Positions 41,244 to 52,415 of a DNA stretch of 64,000 nucleotides are shown in pieces. The position numbers were made by a program, and so were the translations under genes. This DNA is from Ascaphus truei (Eukaryota; Chordata; Amphibia; Anura; Ascaphidae). The stretch is from NCBI GenBank assembly GCA_036426205.1, contig WSYH01002453.1, positions 1 to 64,000 on the forward strand. The letters are read 5' to 3'. The notes under the pieces are model-generated. The model had not been told where the DNA came from. It saw only the letters and a program-made list of their open reading frames with translations, and made no database searches. Numbering within the stretch: position 1 is the first letter of the stretch; each line of letters opens with the position of its first letter.

Positions 41244-43060
41244 TTGGTGATCGAATGTCTGGTGAAATGCCATAACCCAGTTAGAGTTAGGAGGATCACG
41301 CTGGGCACCGAAACCTATCCCCCTCCTCAACCCTCTACTAGGATTTACCTACCCATCTCCATATCCAGTGAGACCTTCACAGTTAATACACAGGCCTTTC
41401 TAGATTCAGGGTCAGGGGGAAACTTTGTTAATCAGGAGTTTGTGATCAAGAAAAGGATACCCTTGGTACCCAAAGATCGAGTGGTAGGCTTTGAAGCCTG
41501 TGTTCATTTCCCTTCAAACTACACCCATCAGGATCTCGACCGGAGACTTCCACTCCGAGACCATAACACTGGACGTTATCCACACCCCCCACACCCTCTC
41601 CATGGACATTATTCTGGGATTTCCGTGGCTCCAGATCCACTATCCGGTCATCAACTGGACAGAGTCCATGCATTTACGATGGAGTTTCTATGCTTGGAAC
41701 TTTGTATGTCCGACCCTAAGGCAGTGGCAGGCATGGAGGTCACGGATCCTGACAAGATACAACTGCCGGTAGTATATGAAGACTTCCGCGATGTATTCGA
41801 CAAAAGCCAGGTGGAGGAACTTCCGCCACATCATGCGTGCGATTGTCCGATTGATCTTCTACCCGGCGCCATTCCCCCGAGGGGAGGATCATATCCATTG
41901 TCTATACCTGAGACCAAGACTCTGAGACAATATATCCAGGAGAACCTCCAGAGGGGGTTCATTCAAAAATCCTCATCGCCTGCAGGGGCAGGTTTCTTCT
42001 TTGTCAATTAGAAGGACGGAACCCTCAGACCCTGCATAGACTATCGCGGTCTCAATAAACTCACCATAAAAAATCGCTACCCCCTTCCGTTGATAGCTAA
42101 ATTGGTTGACAAACTTCAAGGAGCAAGGATTTTCACGAAATTGAATCTCAGAGGAGCCTATAATCTGGTCAGAATCAGACAAGGAGACGAATGGAAGACT
42201 GCATTCAATACTCGCGATGGCACTATGAGTACCGGGTCATGCTGTTTAGTCTATGTAACGCCCCTGCTGTCTTCCAAGACTTTGTCAATGAAATCTTCAG
42301 AGACCGTTATGTGATAGTATACCTGGACGATATTCTAATTTTTTCCAGATCCACGCCTGAACATACGGCTCACATCAAGTAAGTCTTACAGAGAGAACCA
42401 CTGGTTCGCCTAGCTCGAGAAATGTCAATTCCAACAAAGATCCACTATATCTGATACCGGCCTCGCTATGGACCCTACCAAGGTCAAAGCCGTACTCGAG
42501 TGGCCCTATCCTCTGTCCCTCAAGGCTATCCAATGTTTTCTTGGCTTCGCCAACTATTACCGGAGGTTCATTCAGGGATTCTTATCGGTAGTAGCACCCA
42601 TCACGGCACTGACCCAGAATGGGGAAGATCCTACTAATTGGTCTAACGAGGCTCTCCAGGCCTTCGAGAGGATAAAGAAGGCATTCGCCTCAGCACCCAT
42701 CTTGGTACACCCAGACCCTACATTACCATTTTCTTTGGAGGTTGATGCCTCTGATGTAGGAGCAGGAGCTATACTCTCCCAAAGAAAGAATCCTCAAGCT
42801 CCACTCCACCCCTGTGCGTATTTCTCTAAAAAGTTTTCCTCCGCACAAAGAAATTACGATGCAGGAAACCGCGATCTCCTTGCGATCAAAATGGCCTTAG
42901 AGGAGTAGAGACACTTACTTGAGGGTACTGAGACGCCAGTCACGATATTAACAGACCATAAAAATTTGCTTTATATTGAGGGAGCATGTCGACTTGGTTC
43001 TCGGCAGGCACGATGGTCCTTATTTTTAACTTCGTTATCTCCTATTTTCCAGGGTCTAAG
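41244..43060 (+). pseudogene. Chromovirus protease, reverse transcriptase and RNase H
   Basis: Protease active site DSGSGGNF at about 41404. The RT begins around LPPHHACDCPIDLLPGA (about 41820) and RGFIQKSSSPAGAGFFFVN, has a stop where KDG follows (42009), then [24 protein letters not shown] and the intact catalytic [12 protein letters not shown] (about 42312-42350). RNase H has EVDASDVGAGAILSQ and LLAIKMALEE, with a stop at 42906, then [13 protein letters not shown]. Several frameshifts (near 41500, 42240, 42400) separate the pieces. It is in the order protease-RT-RNase H-integrase, unlike the neighbouring Gmr1 elements. Confidence 0.9.
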
Positions 43061-44500
43061 AACTTAAAAGCCAATGCTTTGTCCCGGCAATTCCTGGTAG
43101 AGGATAACAAGGTGGAACAGCAGGAGACCATTCTCCTGTCCACTTGCATTGTGGCAGCTAATTTTTCAGTGCATTGTCTGAGATTACCTGGGCCCAGACC
43201 AACATCCCAGCAGGACTCAAGGTTCCGGAGAACCGCTTGTTCACTCCCCTTCGATACCAAAGGAGTGTCATGGAATGGGAACATTCGTCCAAGACAGCTT
43301 GTCATCCTGGCACTAAAAGAACTACCGAGCTTATAGAACGCACCATCTATAGGCCCAACATGCGGAGAGACATACAGGGTTTCGCAACTACATGCACCAC
43401 ATATGCACGGAATAAAACTCCACGCAACAAGTCTGTGGGTCTCTTTCAAACTTTACCCATCCCGGAACGTCCATGGACACATATATCTATGGACTTTATC
43501 GTTGAGTTGCCCAAGTCTAGCGGTATGGATACCATCCTTTTAGTGGTGGACAGGTTTTCGAAACAGGCACACTTCATACCTATGAAGGGTCTACCCACCG
43601 CCCCCATGTTGTCCAACATTTTCATTAGGGAGATCTTCAGGTTAAATGGGACCCCCCAGGTCATAGTATCTGACAGAGGATCCCAATTCAACTCCCGGTT
43701 CTGGAGGGCGTTTTGTTAAAGTCTGGATGTCACACTGCACTTTTCATCAGGCTACCACCCTCAGACCAATGGGCAAACTGAACGCACTAATCAGTCATTG
43801 GAGCAATTTTTAAGGTGTTTTATTTCTGATACACAAGACAACTGGGCAGAACGGCTTCCTTGGGCAGAATTCTCCCATAATAATCTCTGGAACGATTCAT
43901 CTCAACAGTCACCATTCCTGGTCAATTATGGCTTCCCTCCTTCTGCGCTTCCTTCTCTTATCCCGAAGTCTGGAGTTCTGGCCGCAGAGGACAGGATCCT
44001 ACACTTACAAGACTTGTGGCAGAAGATCCAACTGAACCTACGGCACGCTGGTAAACTACATAAGAGACAAGCGGATCGTCACCGCAGAGAGATCCCAGGG
44101 TATTCTGTAGGACAAAAGGTCTGGTTATCCAAAAAAAAACATTCGTTTAAAGGTAACTTCACCCAAACTGGCACCGAGCTTTATCGGACCATTCCTAATC
44201 ACAGAACTGCCAAAAAATAAGAAGATTCCCTCCGTCTTTCATTCCTCCCTTCTGAAATCCTGCCTTCAAGACTCACTCTCCAGAAGACAACAAACCCCTA
44301 CGCAACCCATACTGGTGGAGGGCCAACAGGAAAATGAGGTGCAGACCATTCTCAACTCCAGAATGTCCAGAGGAGGATTGCAGTATCTCGTACATTGGAA
44401 GGGCTTTGGCCCAGAGGTGAGAGAGTGGATTCCTCATTGACAGCTACATGCTAACCGTCTAATTCATGCCTTCCACCGTAAATATCCGACTAAACCACGC
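43061..44500 (+). pseudogene. Chromovirus integrase with C-terminal chromodomain
   Basis: The zinc-finger region is degraded near 43180-43400. The catalytic core has ISMDFIVELPKS (first Asp), VSDRGSQFNSRFWRAFC (second Asp), and after a stop at 43717 the NGQTERTNQSLEQFL segment (Glu, about 43770-43805). GYSVGQKVWLS follows. The chromodomain at about 44305-44440 reads EVQTILNSRMSRGGLQYLVHWK, here split as EVQTILNSRM and LQYLVHWKGFGPEV, then EWIPH and a stop. Chromodomains in this position steer integration to particular chromatin. Stops and frameshifts inactivate it. Confidence 0.88.
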
Positions 44501-44524
44501 ATGGGTCGCCCGAAGGTCTTCCCT

Positions 44525-44535
44525 CAAGGGAGGGA
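44525..44535 (+). other. Polypurine tract of the chromovirus
   Basis: aagggagggat immediately before the 3' LTR. Confidence 0.8.
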
Positions 44536-44538
44536 TAC

Positions 44539-45260
44539 TGTAAGCGCCGCCTCCGGATCCCGCCTGGCTGACGCTTCACACGGCAGAGCATCTCACCCGC
44601 GCACTGCCAAGCTGGTGCGCGTACGCTCTGAGGTTTGCTGTCGGCGCCTCCCACAGGGAAGAATCTCGGCCGTGCGCATATGTGACGTCAACGCTCCGTG
44701 CCACGCATCGCTCAGCACCCAATCAAGGGAGAACCCAGGAATACCTCATCTGAACGCTGTTTCAGCTACTTACTTTCCTGGTGCTATTGGAGGATCAGAT
44801 CACACCCCTGCACAGTAATTGGATCCATCTCCCTTATATACTTACTCCTTACTGACTTTCCTTCCCTGCTGAGCATAAACTCCTGTTTATACATTGTGCT
44901 CACTGCTGCTGTTTTGTTGTGCCTTGTACCCTGCTTGCCTTTGACCTGTCTGTTCTCTCCTGTACTGACCTTTGGCTGTTCTACGGATTCCCAAGCTCTC
45001 CAACGCTTGACCCCGGCTTTGTCCCTTGACCATTCTACCTTCGCAAACCCTGGACCTTGGCTAACGGATATCTAACATCCTCCACTCTCCAACACTGAAC
45101 CATGGCAAGTACCCTGATTACCCTGACCTCTCCAACCCTACTACGCTATACGACTTGGAATACGCATTCTGGACCGGACTGCATGGTTGTGGGTCATGTT
45201 TTTCCAACCCTACCTTAGCCCCGCTGTCTTAGTCCTGTGTGTGGTGAGCGCAGCGTGACA
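44539..45260 (+). repeat. 3' LTR of the chromovirus
   Basis: TGTAAGCGCC...GCAGCGTGACA, followed by target duplication ggggg at 45261-45265. Confidence 0.92.
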
Positions 45261-45809
45261 GGGGGACAGGGAACGGGGACATGTGTCAGTGTCAGAAGCG
45301 GACTGAGGCTGGCTTACCTGTCTGGTCTCCACAGAGACTGCTGGAACTGTAGGTTCCAAATGCAGGGGGACAGGGGCTGCTGCTGTGATCTTTGCTGCCT
45401 GGCTCCTGGTAATTGCTGGAACCGGTGCAGCAGGTGTCAGCTCAGTAGTAAAAACACACGTAACATGCCCCAGATAATTGCCAAGGAGCACCTCAGTATC
45501 CAACCCAGGTGATACCCCCACCTCCCTCATGCCACGACCCGCCCCCCAGTCCAAAACGACCTGGGCAACTTGGAGTGACCGCGGTCCTCTGTTTGGCATG
45601 GTCACTTGCATCCCGGTGCCCGGGAGCAAATCCTCTGGCTGCACCAAATCAGGGTGAACCAGAGACACAGTGGCACCGGAGTCCAGCAACCCATCTGCTT
45701 GCCGGTCTCCGATGCTCGCCCTCTGCAGATGCTTCTGCTGGGCATCGTTGGGTTGCAACCCAACTGGTGCAACCTGATATACAAAGAAAATAAAAGCGCA
45801 GACGCACAT
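45261..45809 (-). pseudogene. Gmr1-like protease
   Basis: The minus frame reads VAPVGLQPNDAQQKHLQRASI, split as VAPVGLQPNDAQQ and RASIGDRQADG, then the aspartic-protease active site LLDSGATVSLVHPDLV, then PGTGMQVTMPNRGP, GMREVGVSPGLDTEVLLGN and AAPVPAITRSQAAK, ending CPRSLSP at the chromovirus. It would cleave the element's polyprotein. No stop is seen over about 180 residues. Next in the minus-strand direction, after removing the chromovirus, is the integrase. Upstream it is cut off from gag by PLE sequence. Confidence 0.85.
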
Positions 45810-46324
45810 AGTGAAGTATGTAAAATAAATATATATATATACTGTTAGGGTAAGATATCTGCGTACATCAGATCAAATAATAATCAGCATTTCATGTGCA
45901 ATGACATGGGTTACCCGACGTCACACAGCCACTGCTGGACCGCAGGATTTCCACTTTGCTTCCTTTAGGAAGATCTTTGTCTGGGAGCACACCACCACGG
46001 CACTTGGGGAACACCCTCCGCTTGTCTCCAGGGTGCAGATAAGGAGCCTTTGCAGGTCAGGGCCGTCGGGAACCGCCGCTCCGTCTGGCTTGCCGCCGAT
46101 GGGACGCCCTCAGGGGTCAGAACTATTCAAATCACCACCGGGCTAGTTTATCAAATGTCCCGTACTGTATGTAATTCACGACCGGACGCAAAGTGAGGAT
46201 GGCCGTAAAGTGAGATATTGCGTCACTTCAGTATAGCCGAGATCCACAGATTTTGAAAGACTCAAAGCTAATATCAGCACGCAGATTATGAATTCAATAT
46301 TCTTAAGGGCTATAAAATCTATCC

Positions 46325-46358
46325 AACACGTTTCGTAGCGTAAGCTACTTCATTAGGG
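46325..46358 (-). ncRNA. Hammerhead-like stem-loop motif, PLE
   Basis: Minus strand CTAATGA, A, stem GTAGC-TTAC-GCTAC, then GAAACGTGTT. It has the same architecture as the motifs at 19.3, 30.4, 33.6 and 63.3 kb. Core G is A. Confidence 0.4.
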
Positions 46359-46599
46359 ATATTGGATTAATGAATTGCAAACATATAAATACCCTATAAC
46401 CACATTTGATAGGTCAATCCGGAAAGCATAATGAGCCAATTAGATTTGTACTAAACAGCATCCCACATATGTAGGTATAATCAGGTCATTAGTAACCTCC
46501 ATGCTTATCAGGTTTAACCCCATCAGGTGTGGTCAGGATACCATTACAAATTAAACTTTTATTTATCAAATAACACATAAGTAGAAAAACTATATATAT

Positions 46600-46753
46600 A
46601 GTGTTCGACAAACCTATACATTTGCACACCCCGGGTGAGTGGATTTAACATCGTGGCAAGCTCCTATTGGCCCAAGCAGCACACGTGTGATACTAGGTGG
46701 CGAGTAGATTTTTTTGTTCGGCGAGTAGATTTTTTGGTGAATTGTCGACCACT
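46600..46753. mobile_element. Small MITE-like element (about 154 bp)
   Basis: Ends agtgttcgacaaac and (reverse complement) agtggtcgacaatt are imperfect inverted repeats in a TATA-rich site. The interior contains a duplicated ggcgagtagattttt. A TA target suggests a Tc1/mariner-mobilised MITE. Confidence 0.45.
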
Positions 46754-46763
46754 GTGAATATAT

Positions 46764-46766
46764 ATT

Positions 46767-46816
<50 letters not shown>

Positions 46817-46830
46817 TATATATTATATAA
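46764..46830. repeat. TA microsatellite
   Basis: Long alternating TA run with two short interruptions. Confidence 0.95.
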
Positions 46831-47215
46831 TAAAACGCCATATATGGTCAATAAAAAGATATAAATGGCTCTGAAATAAAACAGACAATCAGTTAGTGCC
46901 TTATAAGAGAACTAAACAAATATGTAGGATATAACAAATATTTATAATGAACAAGTTCCAGATCTTACACATACATTTTGCCAGACAAAACACAGAAAAT
47001 TGATCTTTAGGACACGTTCTTTAACAGACACCATAGGTCTATATTTTCATTTAGACCATTAATACCTAAAGTTTTAAGTTTTTGTATCCAGTATGTTTCT
47101 TGAACCGAAACATCCTTTAATCTATCACCTCCTCGTCTACTCCGAGGTATATGTTTAATCCCTTTAAAGGTTAGGGATGATGGATCTTTATTATGATGGG
47201 TAGAATAATGGTGAT

Positions 47216-48166
47216 TTACGCTGTGAGTCTGTAGGGCATTTTTATATTTCTCACATGTTCTTGGATGCAGAGTTTAAGACTGTGCTTCGTGCGGCCTACA
47301 TATTGCAAGCCGCACGGACACTCTAATAAATACACTACAAAACTACAGTTTATAAAATCTGTAATGTTATACAGTTTTTGATTCTTACATGACTTAAATG
47401 TTTTTCTTACAGGATGAAGGAATCTAAAACCTGATGCCTTCCACTCTCCACTGCAGGTCCTGAGGTGGTTAGGCTTAGTGCCTCTGTGGTCATCCCTCTG
47501 TTGGCGAGCATCACGGCTTCGCTTGGTCCCTCCGATGGTGACAGTCGCACACGGGCAACCTGGTTTTGCTGCTTGGGACCGGTGCCCCTGATGGGGTCCT
47601 GTGGACCAGTCCCAGTCCGGGCAATCGGGTCTAAGGTGCCCGAACTTGTTGCAGGAAAAACACCTTCTCTCGTGTTTAAATTCTGCAGCTTTTGGCGCTT
47701 TGCTTGCTGCTGCAGTTTTAATTGTCCACTGAGGGGTAGTTTTAGTTGCCTGGGCTGCTCGGGCCCCTCCTTTGGGAACTGCTGGCTCATCCAAAGCAAT
47801 TCTGCTGGCCACATATTCATCGGTCATCCGGGTAGCGTCCTCCCAGATCTTAGGTTTGCGGTCAAAGATCCACGCCCTTACAGTGGGTGGAAACCGCTGC
47901 ATCAGCTGCTTCTGGAAAACCAGGTCCAGTAAGGTATGGTATTTGGTAGCCCCATACCCCATTGGGTTCCATGCCTCACCATGCTGTTGGCATACAGCTG
48001 TGCCAGCCTTTATTCTAAAGTAGCCTAATCCAAGCCACTCTGATAACCGCTGCCAGACGCGCTCTGTTTTCCAACCGTTTAGAAATTGACTTTTTTTTTC
48101 GATCAGATTTCGATATATTTGCGATCGTTTTTTTAGCATTGTCTGCAAAACCGTCTGGAAACTCAA
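47216..48166 (-). CDS. Open chimeric ORF: Gmr1-like Gag (SCAN-like capsid + zinc knuckle) fused to a PLE GIY-YIG tail
   Basis: A single 316-codon minus-strand frame. Residues about 1-30 (48166-48076) come from Tc1-type-element sequence. About 31-250 are Gag: GYGATKYHTLLDLVFQKQL and QRFPPTVRAWIFDRKPKIWE follow the pattern of the SCAN domain, known to derive from Gmr1-like capsid. A Gln/Ala/Lys linker and the CCHC knuckle CFSCNKFGHLRPDC follow. From about residue 253 (47409) the frame passes in register into the PLE GIY-YIG (VVYLLECPCGLQYVGRTKHS). The joins come from nested insertions and no stop has yet arisen. Whether it is expressed is unknown. It is likely a chance ORF, but a readable capsid-nuclease fusion. 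Confidence 0.8.
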   Translation of the reverse strand: MSFQTVLQTMLKKRSQIYRNLIEKKSQFLNGWKTERVWQRLSEWLGLGYFRIKAGTAVCQQHGEAWNPMGYGATKYHTLLDLVFQKQLMQRFPPTVRAWIFDRKPKIWEDATRMTDEYVASRIALDEPAVPKGGARAAQATKTTPQWTIKTAAASKAPKAAEFKHERRCFSCNKFGHLRPDCPDWDWSTGPHQGHRSQAAKPGCPCATVTIGGTKRSRDARQQRDDHRGTKPNHLRTCSGEWKASGFRFLHPVRKTFKSCKNQKLYNITDFINCSFVVYLLECPCGLQYVGRTKHSLKLCIQEHVRNIKMPYRLTA

Positions 48167-49269
48167 GTGGGCGATCGCGAGCTGTTGTCTTAAAAGTCTA
48201 ATAGCAATTCAACTTACAGCCATACATTTCTATAGCACAACATGTTAACTCTAAGATTAACGAAAAGAACCCAGTTAACTGCACTCAAAGTAATATTAAT
48301 AGCTAAATTAGCCTGGGATACCAATTGTCCCACTATATGAGGTAGAATCACCCCTACCTAGTGACACACTAGAGTGAGTCAGAGCTCACATAAACCAATC
48401 ATTCAAAAAATAAAAATAAATAATATTTATTAATTATGACAACCGCGACGATTATAATTACAAAACGAACAAATACTAAAATCCCTATGGGGTGTTGAAT
48501 AGAGACCTGTCTTGTGTAAGTCAATTGATGAGATATTACTCAAATAACAGGATTATTATCCTCAACATACACCAGTTAATAAATGCAGTGGTTGGTAGCC
48601 GTACATTTCTGCAAGTCTGTGTGTGCGTGCAGAGTAATTGTAAATTTGAAGATTTATATTTGAAGCAGAGATTAATTAACATTCCGAGTTCATACTGTAT
48701 ACGGTAGTATGAGGCTCCTTAGCCATACACATAAAAAATATGAGGACACATACTGTACTGTATACATGATACTAAAGAGAAAAGAAGTACAGTATTACAA
48801 AAATATAACGCTGCGTCTTCTTCCGAATTTAAAGTTATCACATTTCTATATGTATTATTTATTAATCAATACTTTTGCTCGGCTTGCTCTTCATTTCATA
48901 CTGTTTTTATTTTATGTGCATGCGTGTATGTCTCATTGGAACGTTGTAGAAATGCATTTGCGTGTCATCCTACTGTATTTCTGCGCATGCGTGTATGTCT
49001 CATTGGAACCTTGTTGAAACGCACATTTGTATCATCACATTTATGCGCATGCGTGTATGACTTCCCATTCAATATTCTGAGAATCAATCACTACTGTAGC
49101 TTTTTAATTCTACACTAGTCATGTATGTACTTTATGAGGTGGGTGGCATACTGTGATTTTTATTTGGGGGTGTAGGGATCAAAACATAATTATGACCTGT
49201 TGAAAATATTTCTTTGAACTGATAATCCAGCAAAAATCACCCCCCCCCCCCGCACACACACAATGCTAA
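48076..49269 (-). mobile_element. Fragment of a second Tc1-type element copy (right end and arm)
   Basis: Bases about 48130-48212 match, inverted, the right subterminal segment at 24184-24262 (ctcgcgatcgccc core). Bases 48820-49262 match the inverted arms (tttttaattctacactagtcatgta; tggcatactgtgatttttatttgggggtg as separate blocks). It contains three gcgcatgcgtgtatg repeats (48918-49050). No transposase is present, and its outer end lies within the Gmr1 gag. Confidence 0.6.
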
Positions 49270-49587
49270 TGTCACGGGGGACTCCTGTGGCGGGTAGGAT
49301 CTTGGTGGCCGGAACAGCACGAGCGTAGTAGGGGTCACAAGCAGGGGTCCAAGGCAGGCGGCAGGTAGCGAAGTCAGGTACAAGCAGAGGTCTGAGGCAG
49401 GCGGCAGGTAGCAAAGTCAGGAAACAAGCAGAGGTCCGAGGCAGGCGGCAGGTAGCGAAGTCAGGTAACAAGCAGAGGTCGGCAACGAGGAGACTGGAAC
49501 AGGACAGGGGAGCAAGGACAGGTCTGGGGGCAGGGAGTGAGAACAGGAACAAACAGGGACAAGCCAGATTACCAGCAAGGGCTTCTG
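49270..49587 (-). repeat. LTR-like repeat with internal about 40-bp minisatellite, copy 1 (partial)
   Basis: Starts TGTCACGGGGGACTCCTGTGG, here given as tgtcacgggggactcctgtg, and contains three to four units of the type aggcaggcggcaggtagcga / agtcaggtaacaagcagagg. Truncated near 49587. Same family as 52416 and 59972. Confidence 0.75.
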
Positions 49588-50309
49588 GGGCTTTGCATAG
49601 CCATTTGAATATCTCCCAACCGTGTACCTGAGGTGCACTTTGTTTCAGCAGTGGCATGTCTCCATAATTTATTTGGAGGGACGTCTGAGGGGATAAATAT
49701 ATATATATATATATATATATAACTGGAGACACTAACTAAATTACAAAAATCTCTCTCTCCCTCCCCCTCCATAATCCAAAATTCCAAAGGGCAGGACTCT
49801 AGGAACTATCTTGAGGAGGAAAAAGAAGCAAATGAGAACCATAGCAATTGAGCTTCCTTGTAAAACTGCTTCTGTATCTGGTACCTCAATCACAATCCCA
49901 CCCAGCTCACCCCACCTCGGACCCTTCACACCCCACAAAGGATCAGCTCCAGTCTAAGTTTAACTGGTGCCTTGTTCATGGCATTGTCAGTGATTCTTTT
50001 TTACAATTTTTATGCCAGTACATCTTGCTGTGGCCAGACCTGTCACTGATTGTGCACAGGTACCGGAGTAGGAGCATAGACTGGACTTAATGGTCCCAAA
50101 AATGTACCTGGTGCTAATGGGAATAGACCATGTGGTGAGGGGCATGGATGGTCTCTATTTCCTTGAGGACAGATTGTGGCAAGAGAGAACATGACATTTG
50201 AAGGAAGTCTCTTCTCCCGCCTGTGTGCTTCCAAGCAATACCCAGATGGTGGGAAGCCCATGCAGCCTGTACATACCATTCTGCTTATTCTGTGACTATG
50301 ACATTGTGC
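49588..50309. other. No gene recognised
   Basis: Includes a short TA run at 49697-49722. The rest looks unique with no supported ORF. Confidence 0.4.
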
Positions 50310-51892
50310 CTATGACCCCTATGCAAGAAAAACTGCCAGAGTTGTCCCAATCTTCAAAAGTGGGAACAAAAACACTGTCTCAAACTACAGGCCAATATCA
50401 CTTCTCCCAATTGTATCCAAAGTCATGGAAAATTGTGTCCACTCCCAATTAAGCGATTATTATACCAAGACAAATTTCCCTATCCAATTCCAATCTGGCT
50501 TTCGCCCCAAACACTCCACCGTAACTACCCTGCTACAAGTTTGCAATGAAATCAAGTGTGGGATGGATCGGGGACAACTCACTGGTGCAGTATTCCTAGA
50601 TTTTGCAAAGGCTTTTGATACTGTTGATCATGCTATCCTGCTTAACAAACTCCAGAGCTCTGGAATAGGGAAGCATGCTTTAAACTGGTTTCAGTCCTAC
50701 CTATCGGGGAGATCCAACATGTGTCCATCTCAGGCTCTAAATCCAACCCCCTGGATATCACCTGTTGTGTCCCGCAAGGCTTTGTTCTGGGGCCCCTACT
50801 CTTCTCAGTGTTCATCAATGATCTTGTAAGGAAGCCTCAATACATATGTATGCAGATGACACAAACCTTTATGCACACAGCCATAGCCTCTCTGACCTTC
50901 AACACATACTTCAGTCTGACTTTTTGAGACTCGAAAACTGGATTTCCCACAACAAACTGTTTTTAAACACTGACAAGACTGTAACAATGGTATTTGGGAC
51001 CAAGACTAAATTTTTAAAGCTTCCAGCGACTGAGCTCCAGATTAGAACCAAGGCTAACACCACCCTAACTCCTGTCACTAGTTTTAAATACCTGGGCATA
51101 TGGTTTGACTCCCAATTAACATTCGGGATGCAGATTGATACCCTGACAACCAAGTCCAATGCCAAACTAGGGGTACTTTACAGGAACAAATCCTCCCTAA
51201 GTCTCCTGGTCAGAAAGCGTATCGCACAGCAGATGCTAATGCCAATTATTTACTATGGAGACATAGTATATGGCTCAGCACCTCATACCCACCTTAGCAA
51301 ACTTGACATCCTTTATAATTCAATTTGTCGTTTTGTTCTCCAATGTAACTACAACACACATCACTGCGAAATGCTCAAAGAACTAGATTGGTCATCACTC
51401 GAGTCTAGGCGCAAAGTTCACCTATCCAGTCTTGCCTTTAAATTCTTTATGGGCAAGCTACACAGCTATCTGAACAAGCTCCTCACCCCTACCACATGCA
51501 GCACTTATCATCTGAGATCAGACTCCAAAACACTGTTCATGGTCCCAAGGCTCAACAAAGTATCCGGCCGTTCCTCCTTCTCTTACCGTGCACCCCAAAA
51601 CTGGAACAAACTACCAGAGACTCTCACATCCACCACCAGTTTAAGTTCTTTCAATTCTAAGGCTGTCTCACATTTTAATCTGGTCTGTAACTGTTCGTAC
51701 GCCCATAATATATATTTTCTTTAACTGTGCATGCAATATCTTGTATATAATGTATACCCTGTTCATTTATGTAACTGTATTTGTAACCATGTATTATTTG
51801 TCTTAACTCTGTGCCCAGAACATACTTGAAAACGAGAGGTAACTCTCAATGTATTACTTCCTGGTAAAATATTTTATAAATAAATAAATATG
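50310..51892 (+). pseudogene. L2/CR1-group LINE, 5'-truncated reverse transcriptase
   Basis: The RT opens RVVPIFKSGNKN and NYRPISLLPIVSKVMEN (about 50335-50435), then FRPKHSTVTTLL, AVFLDFAKAFDTVDHAIL, split as AVFLDFAKAF and DTVDHAILLNKL, and WFQSYLSGR. Two frameshifts (near 50720 and 50840) lead to VPQGFVLGPLLFSVFINDL and the catalytic MYADDTNLYAHS, then SFKYLGIWFD. The C-terminus has RSSFSYRAP and WNKLPETL, typical of L2/CR1 elements, ending at 51724. The 3' tail ends in AATAAATAAATA (about 51877-51890). The endonuclease and ORF1 are missing, as usual for truncated insertions. Confidence 0.92.
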
Positions 51893-52415
51893 CTACTGTC
51901 ACTGACTTGAAAGAAACTGTCATCCTTGAGCATTACAGTATGTGTGACTGTTTGTCAATGTACATCTATGACAACTGAACCACAGAGGCATAAACAAACC
52001 TGTATCCCAGTCAGTTTAGATCCAGTAGATCACACCCCTCTTTCCATAATACCCAGGTAAACTTTGGAAAGATATGCTAGATGCTGCATGGGACAGCCAC
52101 GTTGATCTGTCCAATTAAATTTCCAACATCATGTGCCTTCTAAACTTTATTCAGACTGATCCAGAAATGTGAACGTTGATGGCTACCGTGGTAAGAAGTC
52201 TATACCTAAAAATTTGTAGAGAGCAATTTTAGATGCAATTGGGAAGCATTATAAATACACTACTGCAAAATTCAAGAATGTGAAACACACCATTAATGGA
52301 CTATTAGGGCATCTGAGGACTGTGGGCTGGAGTAATCAGTGACTGAAACTGATGAAAAGTTTACATTTTGTAATAAATACAGTTTATTGTTTAACTATGT
52401 CCAGGTGCAACTCAG
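51893..52415. other. No gene recognised
   Basis: Unique-looking sequence with no supported ORF or repeat boundary. An AATAAATACAG at about 52374 precedes the LTR. Confidence 0.4.

Larger units (their letters stand above)
39613..45260 (+). mobile_element. Full-length chromovirus-type Ty3/Gypsy retrotransposon (5.65 kb)
   Basis: It has two LTRs of 725 and 722 bp in direct orientation and a 5-bp target duplication ggggg (39608-39612 and 45261-45265). The internal order is gag, protease, RT, RNase H, integrase, chromodomain on the plus strand. It sits inside the Gmr1 element between protease and integrase coding; excision in silico joins ...PRSLSP to DSGMMGGWPEL. Each gene has stops or frameshifts, and the LTRs differ by scattered substitutions plus small indels, so it is an old dead copy. 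Confidence 0.93.
45810..47409 (-). mobile_element. Penelope-like element, 5'-truncated, between Gmr1 gag and protease
   Basis: The minus strand encodes the GIY-YIG domain end (47409-47216; FKSCKNQKLYN, SFVVYLLECPCGLQYVGRT, here as SFVVYLLECPCG and LQYVGRTKHSLK). A 3' region with the stem-loop motif (46325-46358), a MITE (46600-46753) and TA repeats follows, ending near a (TA)n at about 45830. It inserted into the Gmr1 element. Confidence 0.75.

Noticed and set aside
47410..48075. Host SCAN-domain zinc-finger gene
   Set aside because: Followed by a CCHC knuckle and element protease/integrase, not C2H2 fingers. It is a retrotransposon gag.
51893..52415. Gag-like or host coding remnant
   Set aside because: Short helical-looking peptides in several frames but no motif or length to support a call.
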